Under the pieces are notes generated by a model that ran no database searches, was not told where the DNA came from, and saw only the letters and a program-made list of their open reading frames with translations. A DNA stretch of 64,000 nt from Ramlibacter cellulosilyticus (lineage in GTDB: Bacteria; Pseudomonadota; Gammaproteobacteria; Burkholderiales; Burkholderiaceae_C), in contig NZ_JACORT010000002.1 in assembly GCF_014297465.1 (NCBI RefSeq), positions 557,177-621,176 of the forward strand, read 5' to 3'. Position 1 is the first letter of the stretch. Each line of letters begins with the position of its first letter. The position numbers were made by a program, and so were the translations under genes. Below are positions 15,001 to 27,000 of the stretch, piece after piece.

Positions 15001-18000
15001 TCTGGCGCGTCCTCGGCGCAACGCACGGCACCGCGAGCCTCAGTCCGGACGGGCGCTACGTGCTCTTCTCGCCCGAAGCAGGGTACGCGGGGCAGGCGCA
15101 GATCGTCCTGCAGGCCGACGACGGCTTTGCGGCCACTGCGCCCATCGAGATGTCGGTGAATGTCAGCGGTGCGAAGCTGCTGAGGATCGACATGGCGCGG
15201 ATGGCGGTCCTGACGACCGGACAAGCCGGGCTGTTGCGTGTCACGGGCGAGTTCGAAGACGAAAGCGGCGTCGCGCTGACGGGCGGGTATGTCACCTTTG
15301 CCAGCAGCAACGGCGCGGTGGTCGGCGTCGACGAGGCCGGCCGCGTCCGGGGGACGGGGCAGGGCACGGCCTACGTGACCGCGCAAGCTCGCGGCATCGA
15401 GGGCGTGAATGCATTCACCGTCAGCGTGGACGGCCGCGCGCCCGAACTGGGCGACAGCGGCTTCGAGGTGGATGTCTACCCGCTTGCGATCACCTTGCCG
15501 CTCATGGGGCAGCGCCAGTTGAAGGTGAGCCTGCCGGACCTGACCGGCGAGAACGAAGGCCGGTCGACCAACATCACGGGCGCGAATGCGGGCACCCTGT
15601 ACTTCGTCAGCGACGCGACGGTCGCGGAAATCACCGCGGACGGCCTCATCCGGTCCAAGGCGGCCGGCGTCGCGACCGTGACCATCGTGCACGGCGGGCG
15701 CCAGCATCGCATCACGCTGAACGTGCAGCCGGCAGTGGACGGCCAGGGCGTGGTTGCCGGCAACCAGGGCGTGGCGGTCCGGGACGAGGCGGGCAACCTG
15801 CTCATGGTTCCTCCGGGGGCGCTCCCCGAGGGCGCATCGGTTTCCATCCAGTCGCGCAGCCTCGCGGACCTCGACATGCCATTGCCGGGCGCAGGGTCGC
15901 AGATCGGGCTGGGCCTGTACGAGATCCAGTTGAGTGCCGACGCGCAGCTCCCGCTGCAGCTCGCGGTGCTCCCCGGCGGTGTGCTGAACCCGGACACCGG
16001 CGAGACCGAGACGCTCGCCGCCGGCACGGAGGTCCTTTTCTGGAAGAAGGGGACCATCCGCGACGCGCAGGGCGTGGAGCACGACACCTGGTGGCTGGTC
16101 GACAACGGCGTGATCGGAGACGACGGCGTCGCCAGGACTTCCAGCCCCCCGTACAGCGGCATCAGCGGCTCCGGCGGCATCTTCGCGCTCACGAAGAGCA
16201 CCGTGACGGACGCGAGCACCGGAGAGATCCAGGTCAAGGGCGGCTTCGTCAACTTCGACGCCATGTGGGCTGCCGCGGCAACGATGGCGATCATGCCGTC
16301 GGCGTTCATGAGCGCGACAGCCGTGGCCGTCTTCAGCACGGCCACCGTGGTCCCGATCAAGTACACCCTGATGGGCACGTATACGACGGCGGACCCGATT
16401 CCCGCCGGGCAGTTCGCGACTTCGCTGCTGAACTTCCCGTCGCCCCCCAGCTACGTGGATCAGTCGCCAGCCATCACCAGCCTGCAGTTCGATGCGAACA
16501 CGCGCAAGCTGACGCTTGCCGGCCAGAACTTCCTGCCGCCGGGTGCATCGGCATCCGGGTACGAGGTCACCGTCTGGCTGCGGCCGCGTGGCGAACAGAT
16601 CGCGAAGCCCGGCAACGCATCCTCCACGCCTGACCGCGGGCTGGTGTGGCGTTCGTTCACGCCGACCGCCGTCTCGGCCGGGCAACTCGAGATCGAGCTG
16701 CCCGAGGGGATCGCGCTGTCCATGCACGAGGTCTACGTGCAGCGGCGGGCGATCATTCCCTCCGGCACGGGGACGGTCAAGAGCTGGCCGGTCGAGAGCG
16801 ATCCGGTCCAGGCGTGGCAGCTGGGGACCGCGAACGTGCTCGTCACCGAGCGCGCCAGCATCCACGTGTTCCGCGACGTGCAGTTCGCCGGATCGGTTTT
16901 CGGGCTGCTCAAGTCGATCACGGCGGACGAGGCAGGCAACGCGCTGCTCATGGCGGGCAAGTACGGGAACCAGATCGTCTACTCCGACGACGGTGCGCTC
17001 GCCTACGTGGCGGGTTCGGGTGGGCGCATCTACGTCGTGGACAGCCAGACGCTGGCCGTGGTCCACACCATCCACCTCGTGAACCGCACGGACGGGGAGA
17101 TCAGTGATCTCCAGGTCGCCGACGGCTGGCTCTACGTGACGGAAGGCACGCGCAACGGCGCCAGCAACACGCGTCTGATGCGCGTGAACGTGGACCAGTT
17201 GTCGACCGGATTCCTGCGCGAGCAGCAGCGGGTGCAGTTCGCGTACGAAGCGCCCTTCGGCTTCACGGACATGGCCGTCAACAACGGCAGCTACCTCGGA
17301 CTGGCCGCGCCGATGATGCGCGACTCGGTGACCATGCTCCCGAACTCGGGGCAGGCCGGAAGCGTCTACATCCTCGACCTGGGGAAGATCGACCGGTGGA
17401 CCGGGCGCGTGGATGCGAGCGCGGTCACCGTCATCCGTGCCGCCGACTTCCCTGCCGGGCGTGGCAAGCAGCCCCAGTACATCACGAGCGGCAACGGGAA
17501 TGGCGAGTTCGTGCTGTCCAGCGGCAAGGACAAGAACGACGGCGTCATCGCCGTGATCGCGGGCACCGACGCGAACGGCAACCTGGACCGGTCGTTCAAG
17601 CTGGTGAAGCCGAAGGGGCTGACGCCGCGCGACGCGGAGCGTGACGACCCGACGTACCTCACGCGCCGCATGCAGGAGAACGTGCAGCGTGCCGCCGGCA
17701 ACGTGGTGATCGACGTCGATGGCGTCGAGTACGCGCTCGTGGCCGACTACTACTTCGCCTTCAACGGGGCCTTCTGGAATTCCGACGCCTTCTACGGACT
17801 CGGGAAGCAGGAGGGCGGGAAGATCGGCGTCATCGAGGATCCCTTCGGCAAGCGCGGCGCGCCGAAATTCCTGGGCGCGACCAGCCCCATCGTCGGCGGC
17901 TCGGTCGACCATCTCTCGTTGCTGGGCAACAAGCTGTTCGCCGACGTCTGGATCGACGAGGAGACGCCGACGGGCTCGCGCAGCTACAAATCCCTGTTCG

Positions 18001-21000
18001 TCTGGGATGCCGCGGGACTGGTCAAGGCCGCACGGGAAGCGAAGAGCAACACGCACTTCATGCGGGCGTCGGTCCCCATCGACCGGCTCTCCCCCACCGA
18101 TACGCAGCAGATACCGTACGCCATGCCGACCCGGTACGACGGCCCCGCGGAGAACGGCGTGTTCGGCTGGATCTACGGCATCGGCACCTACTCGGTTCCG
18201 GGCCGGGGCAACTTCGCGCAGGCTCCCGACGACGTGTACCCGAAGATCGAGTACCGGTACACCGGGAACGTGTACCGCGAGGCGCTCGGGATCACCGACC
18301 GCGACTACGACAACATCCTCAAGGGGGACGGCAGCATCTACGCCTACGCGGCGAAGACGCTCTTCTACAACGGCTGGAACTTCTTCACGGCGGGCTTCGT
18401 CGGCCGGCAAGCGGACCGGTATGCCGCCGTCACCAATGGCGACATCAGCGCGACCCAGTACTGGAACGCCACGGGCATCGACGGCCTGGCGAGCGTCGCC
18501 GCGATCGGTGCGGCGGGTTATGCAGGCAGGGCAGCTGCCGGCGCAGTCGGCACGGGGTTCTGGGGCGAGTTCGCCAGCAGTGCGGCGGGTGCCGTGACCT
18601 ACAGCATCATCCAGAAGGCGGGCCAGGTCGCGACCTACAACTTCACGCAGGACGCCCGGCAGCGCATCCCGAGCATGGGCGAGTCGCTGGATGCGGCCAC
18701 CGCCTCGTACCTGTCGGCGGCGAACCTCACCCAATTGACGTCGGACGTGATGCTCGACAGCGGGCTCGGATGGCTGATGGGGTGGATGGGCAGCCGAAGC
18801 CACGTGCGCGCAGTGGCGAACAGCCCCAACACGGTCAACCCCACGCGGATCCGCGTGGTGGAACCGCAACTGGCGGCAGACCCTTACGGGCTGCGAGGCT
18901 CGGCCGCGGACAGCTCCGGCGGACGGATCCTTGCCGCGGCGGGTGGCGAGATCACCACCTACAGCGGCCGCGCGCTCGCGGTTCCCCCCAAGGGCGTCCA
19001 CACGCTCGACGAAGCCCTCGGCTGGATGGAGCGCGAAGGTCGCAACATCGACCAGTACATCAACCGGTCGGCCACGGCGATGGAGCAGGCGTTGCAGGCC
19101 GTGCGCATGCAGGAGTACATCCTCCTGGCCTCCCGCAACAGCCTGAAGGACGGCAACCTCATTGCCACCCTCAATGCCTTCCATCCGATCAAGACTTTCG
19201 GGGAGCTTCGGGATCAACTCGGCAAGCAGTACGCCGGAACGAAGCTGTGGGAGAAGATCGCGGAAGCGGCGAAGCGCAACACGGAGCAGATCGCCTGCTT
19301 CGTTGCGGGCACGCTGGTCCACACGCGCGAGGGCCTGCGGCCCATCGAGCAGATCAAGGCGGGGGACTATGTGCTGTCCTCGCCCGAGCAGGGGGGCGGC
19401 GAACCCACCTACAAGCGGGTGATCCGGACCTTCGAGAAAGAGGCCCAGGAGACCTGGTTCGTGTCCTGGGAAGACCAGGCACTCCTGCAGAAGCTCAAGA
19501 CCGGGATCGCCGAGCAGGATTACCTGGACGCCTACGGCAACGGGTTCGTCGTCACGACCCCGAACCACCCGTTCTGGGTGGTCGACTCCGACGAGGACGC
19601 ATTGCGGTGGGCGGAGACGAACGTTCGCCTCGGGCCGCCTTACCCGGCCCGCCAGTGGGTGCGTGCAGACCACCTGGCCGCGGGCATGAACCTGCTGCTG
19701 GCGGATGGCCGCCTCGTCCGCGTGGTCACCTCGGCGCGCGTCTACAAGACGGACGACAGCACCCAGGGATGGGTGGACTATGCGGGTGATGGAAGCAAGG
19801 GGCTGCTGGTGCGCATGGCGCAGGGCCAGGTCCGCCCGCATGTTCCCCTGCACGAGAACCGTTTCCGGCCCGATGGCTCACCGCTCTACGGCATGCGCGA
19901 GAACCCGGACGAGGCGTATCTCGATGACGAGCCGCCGGGAACCGCTCCCGAGTCCTGGTACCGGACGAAGGTCTACAACTTCGAGGTCGAGGAGTTCCAC
20001 ACCTATTTCGTGGACACCATGGGCATCTGGGTCCACAACGCGAACTGCGGGGGATACCAGAGGCTGGACTCGGTGCAGAAGGTGTACACCAGCATCCGTG
20101 AGTTCGACGACTACGTGCGTACCCTGGGGGCTGGGGAACTGAAGGGCGTCCGCGTCGTACCCGATACGGTCGCCGAGGCAGCAGAGCGCATCGAGGACAA
20201 CTGGAAGGGAGTCCAGTACAACACCTACGGTGCGGCATTCGACGCGAAGTCCAATCAGTTGTTCGCGATCGCCGTGCTCGGAAAGAGTCCCTTCGGGACG
20301 GGCGTCAGGGAGCTTTACGGCAAGCACGGCGATGCCATCGCGCACATCGACGATGGCTCCGGAAAGCCGCTGGCCGTTGCCGCCACGATGGACGTGAAGG
20401 CGGGCCCCTTCGGCTTCCAGACGAACAATCTCTACCAGTTCATCAAGAGCGATTTCGATTTCCCGACAGCCGGAGACAGCGTCAGGAGCGGGCTGCTGAA
20501 GTTTTCGAAGGAGCTGCGCATGGTCTCGGCGCGCATAGCGCAGGGGTCCGTTCCGGCGCATGTGTATGCCGTGCAGGAAGCCAGGGGCGTCGAGCTCGCG
20601 ACGCAGAGCATCCTGAAGATGGCGAACGATCCGGCCAGCTGGAACAGGCTGCAGGCCGCAACCGAATCCATCCCGGGCTGGAACCCCAACGACTGGATGT
20701 CCGACAGGATCTTCATCACGCTGCGCAAGCAGCTTCCGGACGGGCGCTTCGTCGGTGGCGACACCGTGGTGGGATTCAGGAAGAATCCGGCGACGGGACT
20801 GTGGGAGTCGTATACCGCGCCGGCGAGGCAGGCACTCGAGGCGCTGGACGCCGCGCGCGGCGCGGGCGCCCAGAACCTGCGCGACGCCTACCAGTTCCTC
20901 AAGCAGAACTCCTCCACGTACCGCCTGCAGGAACTGGCGGGCACGGGCCCCGCGGCGGGCGTGGCCGATCCGGGCGTGGCAGACCGGCTCGAGTCCTTGC

Positions 21001-24000
21001 TCGACGAGGCCAGGGCGTACTGGATCGCCCAGGGCGCGTCCATCGGGGTCCTGAACGACGTCACCGTCGAACTCGCCGCCGGCCTGCCCGCGGGAGTGGC
21101 GGGACGCACGATCGGCACGCATGTGGAGATCGCCGCGGACGGCGGCGGGTGGGGATGGTTCGTGGACGGCACCCCGCTCGAGGCGGGCGAGTTCACGTAT
21201 GACGAGACACTGCAGTCCTACGCAGCCGGTGCGGGGTCGGAGGCGAGCGGGAGACTGGACCTGTTCACCGTGCTGGTCCATGAACTCGGCCACGTCCTTG
21301 GCGCCGCCGACCTCGCGCGGTCCGAGGACGTCATGAGCGGCCATCTGGCCCCGGGGGTTCGTCGCATGCCGACAGCCGCAGACCTGGCGGCATGGCGCGA
21401 GGCCAACCCCGCCAGTTTCGTCGAACGCGTGGGCGCCCCGCTGGAGCTCGTTGCAGGCGGCAGCAACACGCCAGCTCAGGCGTTGCAGGCCACGGCGGCG
21501 TTCCTTGCGCCCACGACGCTCGCTGCGATCGAGGGCTCCATCGTGCTGCGCGAGTCGACCGCCGCGCAGGCGGGGGCGGCCCAGGCTTTCACGCTCGGCG
21601 TGCGCGATCGCTATCTCACCTTCACGGTGGACGACAGCGGCTTGTCCACGGCCGGCTTCGGCCCGCGCGACGCGTTCGAGGCGGCGTTGCTGGACGCGGC
21701 GATGCAGCCACTCCATGGGACCATCGGGCTGACGCGCAGCGACGCTCTGCTGAATGTCCAGGGAGCCGGCGGCGGCCTCCTTCGCCGCGCCGCGGACCCG
21801 GTGCACAGCACGCGTAACGCGGACGGCAGCACCACCTACCTGCTCGACCTGCGCAGCATGGTCGCGGGCAGCATCGTCAACCTCCGGTTCGACCTGATCG
21901 GCTTCGGCGCCGCGGACAGCGTGGTCACCGTTCGCGACGTCCACTTCATCGGCGCCCCCGAGGCGGCCGACGACGAAGCGGTCGCGACGGAAGACGGAAG
22001 CGTCGTCATCTCCGCTCTCGCCAACGACGTCGACGCGCAGCTCCCTGGCTTTGCGGCGGAGCTGGTGGCCGGCGCCGCCCACGGCAGCGTCACGGTGAAT
22101 GCGGACGGCACCTTCACGTACGTTCCGGCAGCCAACTTCTACGGGACGGACTCGTTCACGTACCGCATCGCCGGTGCCACCGAGGCCGAGAGCTCCAACA
22201 TCGCCACCGTCACCCTCACGGTGACGCCGGTGAACGACGCCCCCGAAGCCGCGCCGGCGAATGCCGGTGCGGACGAGGACGGCAGCGTCACCCTGGCGCT
22301 TTCCGGCAGCGACGTGGAGTCCACGCCGCTCGCCTGGGTCGTCACCACGCAGCCGCAGCACGGCACGGTGACCGTCGGCGCGGACGGCGTGGCGGTCTAT
22401 ACGCCAGCAGCTGACTTCAACGGCACGGACACGTTCGCCTATGCCGTGAGCGACGGGGAGCTGTCCTCCGCGCCGGCTTCCGTCACGATCACGGTCACTG
22501 CCGTGAACGACGCGCCGGTCGCACGCGATGGCATGGTCACGCTGGCCGAGGACGGCACGGCAACCGTCGACCTGCGGGACTTCGGATTCGACGTGGACGA
22601 CGCCACGTTGGTGGCCGAGGTTGTCGGCGATCCGGCGCAGGGCAGCTTCACGGCCAATGGCGACGGCACGTACACCTTCACGCCGGCCGCGGACTTCAAC
22701 GGCGTCGACGCCCTGCGCTTCCGCTTCGTGGACGCCGCGGGTGCGGCGAGCAACGAAGCGACGCTGACGCTCGTGGTCACTGCCGTCAACGACGCGCCGA
22801 CGCTGGCAGGCCAGGCCGTGGAAGGCGACGAGGACACGCCCATCGCCGGCAACCTGCTCGCCACGGCGGACGACGTCGACGGTCCCGCCCTCTCCGCCAC
22901 CATCGTCGCCGCGCCGGAGCACGGTTCGGTGGCGCTGGCCGCCGACGGCAGCTTCGTCTACACGCCCGACCCCGACTACTTCGGTCCCGACAGCTTCACC
23001 TACCAGGTGAGTGACGGTACGCTGTCGTCGGGCATTGCGGCGGTCGCGATCGTCGTGCGCCCGGTCAACGACGCGCCGATCGCCGGCACGCACGCACTGG
23101 GTGTCGACGAGGACACCGACCTGGCCATCGACCTGCTCGCGCAGGCGAGCGACATCGACAGCGCCGGCCTCGTGGCGAGCGTCGTCGCCCAGCCCCTGCA
23201 CGGCCGCGTGGACCGCAATCCGGACGGCACGTTCACCTACCGCGCCGACGCCAACTACAACGGCACCGACACGTTCACCTACCGCGTGAACGACGGTGCG
23301 CTGGACAGCGGGGTGGCCACGGTGACGATCACCGTGCGGCCTGTCAACGACGTGCCGCTCGCCATCGACGGGGCCGCGCAGACCGCGGAAGACGTGCAGC
23401 TGGCGATCGACCTGCGGCCGCTCGGCTCGGACGTCGAGGACGGCACGCCGGTGCCGGTCATCCTGGACGGCCCCGCGCATGGCGTGCTGGTCGCGAACGC
23501 CGACGGCACGTACACCTACCGGCCGGATGCGGACTACTTTGGCGCGGATGCGTTCACTTTCGCCATGGACGACGGCGATGGCTCCCGCAGCAACGCGGCC
23601 ACGTTCCGGATCACCGTCACGCCGGTGAACGACGCGCCCCGCCTCGACGACGTCGCCCTGGCCACCGACGAGGACGTGTCCGCCACCGGGAGCCTGCTGG
23701 CCGGCGCGCGCGACATCGACAGCGCCAGCCTCGTGCCGGTGCTGCTCGCACAGGCGAGCCACGGCACGGTCACGTTCACGGCCGAAGGCAACTTCGTCTA
23801 CGTGCCGGACGGGAACTTCTACGGGACCGACAGCTTCACCTACCTGGTCTCGGACGGAGAGCTCTCCAGCAACGCCGCGACCGTGACGATCGTCGTCGCT
23901 CCGGTGAACGACCTGCCGGTCGCGCAGGACCGGACGCTCGCCACCGGCGAAGACACGTCGCTGGCCTTCGATCCGCGCCGCTTCGGCAGCGACGTCGAGG

Positions 24001-27000
24001 ACCTGCAGCTCGCGGTGGAGATCGTCGACGGCCCCGTGCACGGGACACTCGCGCCCCAGGGTGACGGCAGCTACGTCTACGTGCCGGATGCGGACTGGAA
24101 CGGGGAAGAAGTCGTGCGCTTCCGCCTCGTGGACAGCGAAGGCGGCCGGAGCAACGTCGCCACCGTCCGCATCGTGGTCGCCGCGGTCAATGATGCGCCG
24201 GCCTTGCAGGGACAGGCGCTGGAACTGCCCGAGGACGGCACGCTGTCCGGCAACGTCCTGGACCGTGCCACGGACATCGACAGCGCGCTGCTCCAGTCCG
24301 TCCTGGAACAAGGTCCTGCGCACGGCACGGTGGCGCTGAACGCCGATGGCAGCTTCAGCTACCGCCCCGACGGGGACTACTTCGGCGCCGACGTGTTCAC
24401 CGTCCGCGTGACCGATGGCAGCCTGTACTCCGGCGTCGCGACGATCGCGATCCAGGTCCTGCCCGTGAACGACGCACCCGTGCTGGGCGACCAGGCAGAG
24501 ACGGTGGCCGAGGACCATGCCCTCGCCGGCAACCTGCTCGCGACCGCGTCCGACGTCGACGATGTCGCGCTGGGCGCATCCATCGTCGCCGGCCCGGCAC
24601 ACGGGACGCTGACGGTCGCCGCCAACGGCACCCTCCGCTACACGCCGGATGCGAACTGGTACGGCACGGACAGCTTCACGTGGAGCGTCTCCGACGGCAC
24701 CGCGGCATCGCGCACGGCGACCTTCGCGATCACCGTCGATCCGGTGAACGACGTGCCGGTGGCCTCGGACTGGATGCTGCTGACGGACGAAGACACGGCG
24801 GCTGGCATCGATCTCCGCACCCTCGGCACCGACGTCGAGCAGGAAACGCTCACGCCCCAGCTGGTGTCCGGGCCGCACAACGGAAGCTTCGTGCTGCAGG
24901 CGGACGGCAGCTACGTCTATACGCCGGCGGCGAACTGGTCGGGTGACGACCGGGTCGTGTTCGCGCTGCGCGATGCTTCCGGCGCCCTCGGCACACCGGC
25001 GACTCTGCTGCTGCGCGTGGTGCCGGTCAACGACGCCCCGACCGCCAGCGACCTGTCGCTCACGGTCGATGAGGACCAGGCCGTCTCCGGCAGCCTGCTC
25101 GCGGCGGCGCAGGACGTCGACAGCGTTGCCCTGCAGGGCACCGTGGCGACCGGTCCCGCCCACGGCACGCTGGTGGTGAATGCCGACGGGACCTTCACCT
25201 ACACCCCCGACGCCGACTTCCACGGCACCGACGCCTTCACGTACCGCGTCGGCGACGGCGCGCTGGCGTCGCAGCCTGCCACCGTCACCGTCACGGTGAC
25301 GCCGGTCAACGACGTGCCGCTCGCTTTCGACCAGGCGCTCGCGCTGGACGAAGACGACAGCGTCGTGTTCGACCTGCGTGGCTTCGGGCGCGATGTCGAA
25401 CCCGGCGCGCTGCTGCCGGAGATCGTCGGGGGGCCGGACCACGGCACGCTCGCACTGGGCGAAGACGGCCGCTACGTCTACCGACCCGCGGCGAACTTCC
25501 ACGGCGAAGACCAGGTCTTCTTCCGGCTGCGCGACACCGAAGGCGGCACCAGCAACCTCGCCACGCTGTGGCTGACGGTGCGCCCCGTCAACGACGCGCC
25601 CGTCGCGGAGCCGATGGCGATCACGCTGGCGGAGGACGGCACGGTGTTCATCGCCGTGAGATCCCGCGACATCGACGGCGACCCCGTCACGTTCACGGCC
25701 ACCGGGGCCTTGCACGGCACGCTGGTGCACGAAGCGGACGGCAGCTACCGCTACACGCCCTTCGCGGACTACTTCGGGGCCGACAGCTTCAGCTACACGC
25801 TGAGCGACGGAACGCTGTCCAGCACCGCGGTCGCCAGTCTCACGATCACGCCGGTCAACGACGCTCCCGTGGCCGCCGGCGAGACCGTCCACGTGGACGA
25901 CGTGGGCACCGTGCGCATCGACCTGCTGGCCAACGACACGGACGTGGACAACACCCGCGAGCAGCTGCAGCCGGTGATCGTCACGCAGCCTGCGCACGGC
26001 ACGCTGACTCTCAACACGGACGGCACCGTCACGTACAAGCCCACCAACCGTTACTGGGGCCCCGACAGTTTCAGCTACGTGGTGAGCGACGGCCAGCTGC
26101 AGTCGAGCCCGGTCACGGTGGCCATCGACGTGATCCGCACCAACCGCGATCCCGAGTTCACGAGCGCGCCGCCCGCGGTGATTCACCTGGAGACCAACTA
26201 CGCCCCCGGCGACAGCGTCTGGCAGGTGGCGGGCACCCAGGGCAAGACCACGGCGAGCTTCACGCTGTCGCAGCGCGAGTCCACCATGAAGGACGAATTC
26301 GGCTACTTCGTGGTCGACGACGCGCAGGGCCGCATCGGCAACCTGCTGCCGGGCGACCCCGGATATGCGGCGGCGGCCCTGTCGCTGTCCCGGTCCACCA
26401 GCATCTTCGCCGGCAGCGCGGCGTCGGGCATCACGCACGCCCGCCAGCTGCCCGCCGGCCGGTACCTGGGCTTCTACCTGGTGCAGGATGCGAGCGCGGG
26501 CTACTGGCGCACGAAGAACAGCGCGAACCAGGTCGGCAACGGGCCGCTCGCCTTCTTCAGCTTTGCGCAAGCCAACCCGGACGGTTTCGACCATCTGCGT
26601 GCCACGCTCGGCGGCAATGGCGTCCTCTCGCTGCGTTGGGAGGACCTCACTGGCGGCGGCGACCAGGACTTCAACGACATGGTGATCAACGCACGCGGCC
26701 TTGCCAGCGCCCGCGATGGCCTGATCGCGCGGCTGGACTACGACGCCGATGCACGCGACGCGGACGGCGATGTCCTCAGCTACTCGCTCGCGGATGCGCC
26801 GGACGGCGCAAGCATCGACCCGGCGACGGGCCGCGTGACCTGGGCGACGGCTACGACCGGCACGTACAGCTTCAGCGTGCTGGCCAGCGACGGCCGCGGC
26901 GGCTCCTCCACGCAATCGTTCACGCTCACCGTGGAAGGCCCCAACACCGCTCCAGTGGCGAATGCCGACAGCGGTGCGGGCGGCGAAGATGCGGTCGTCC

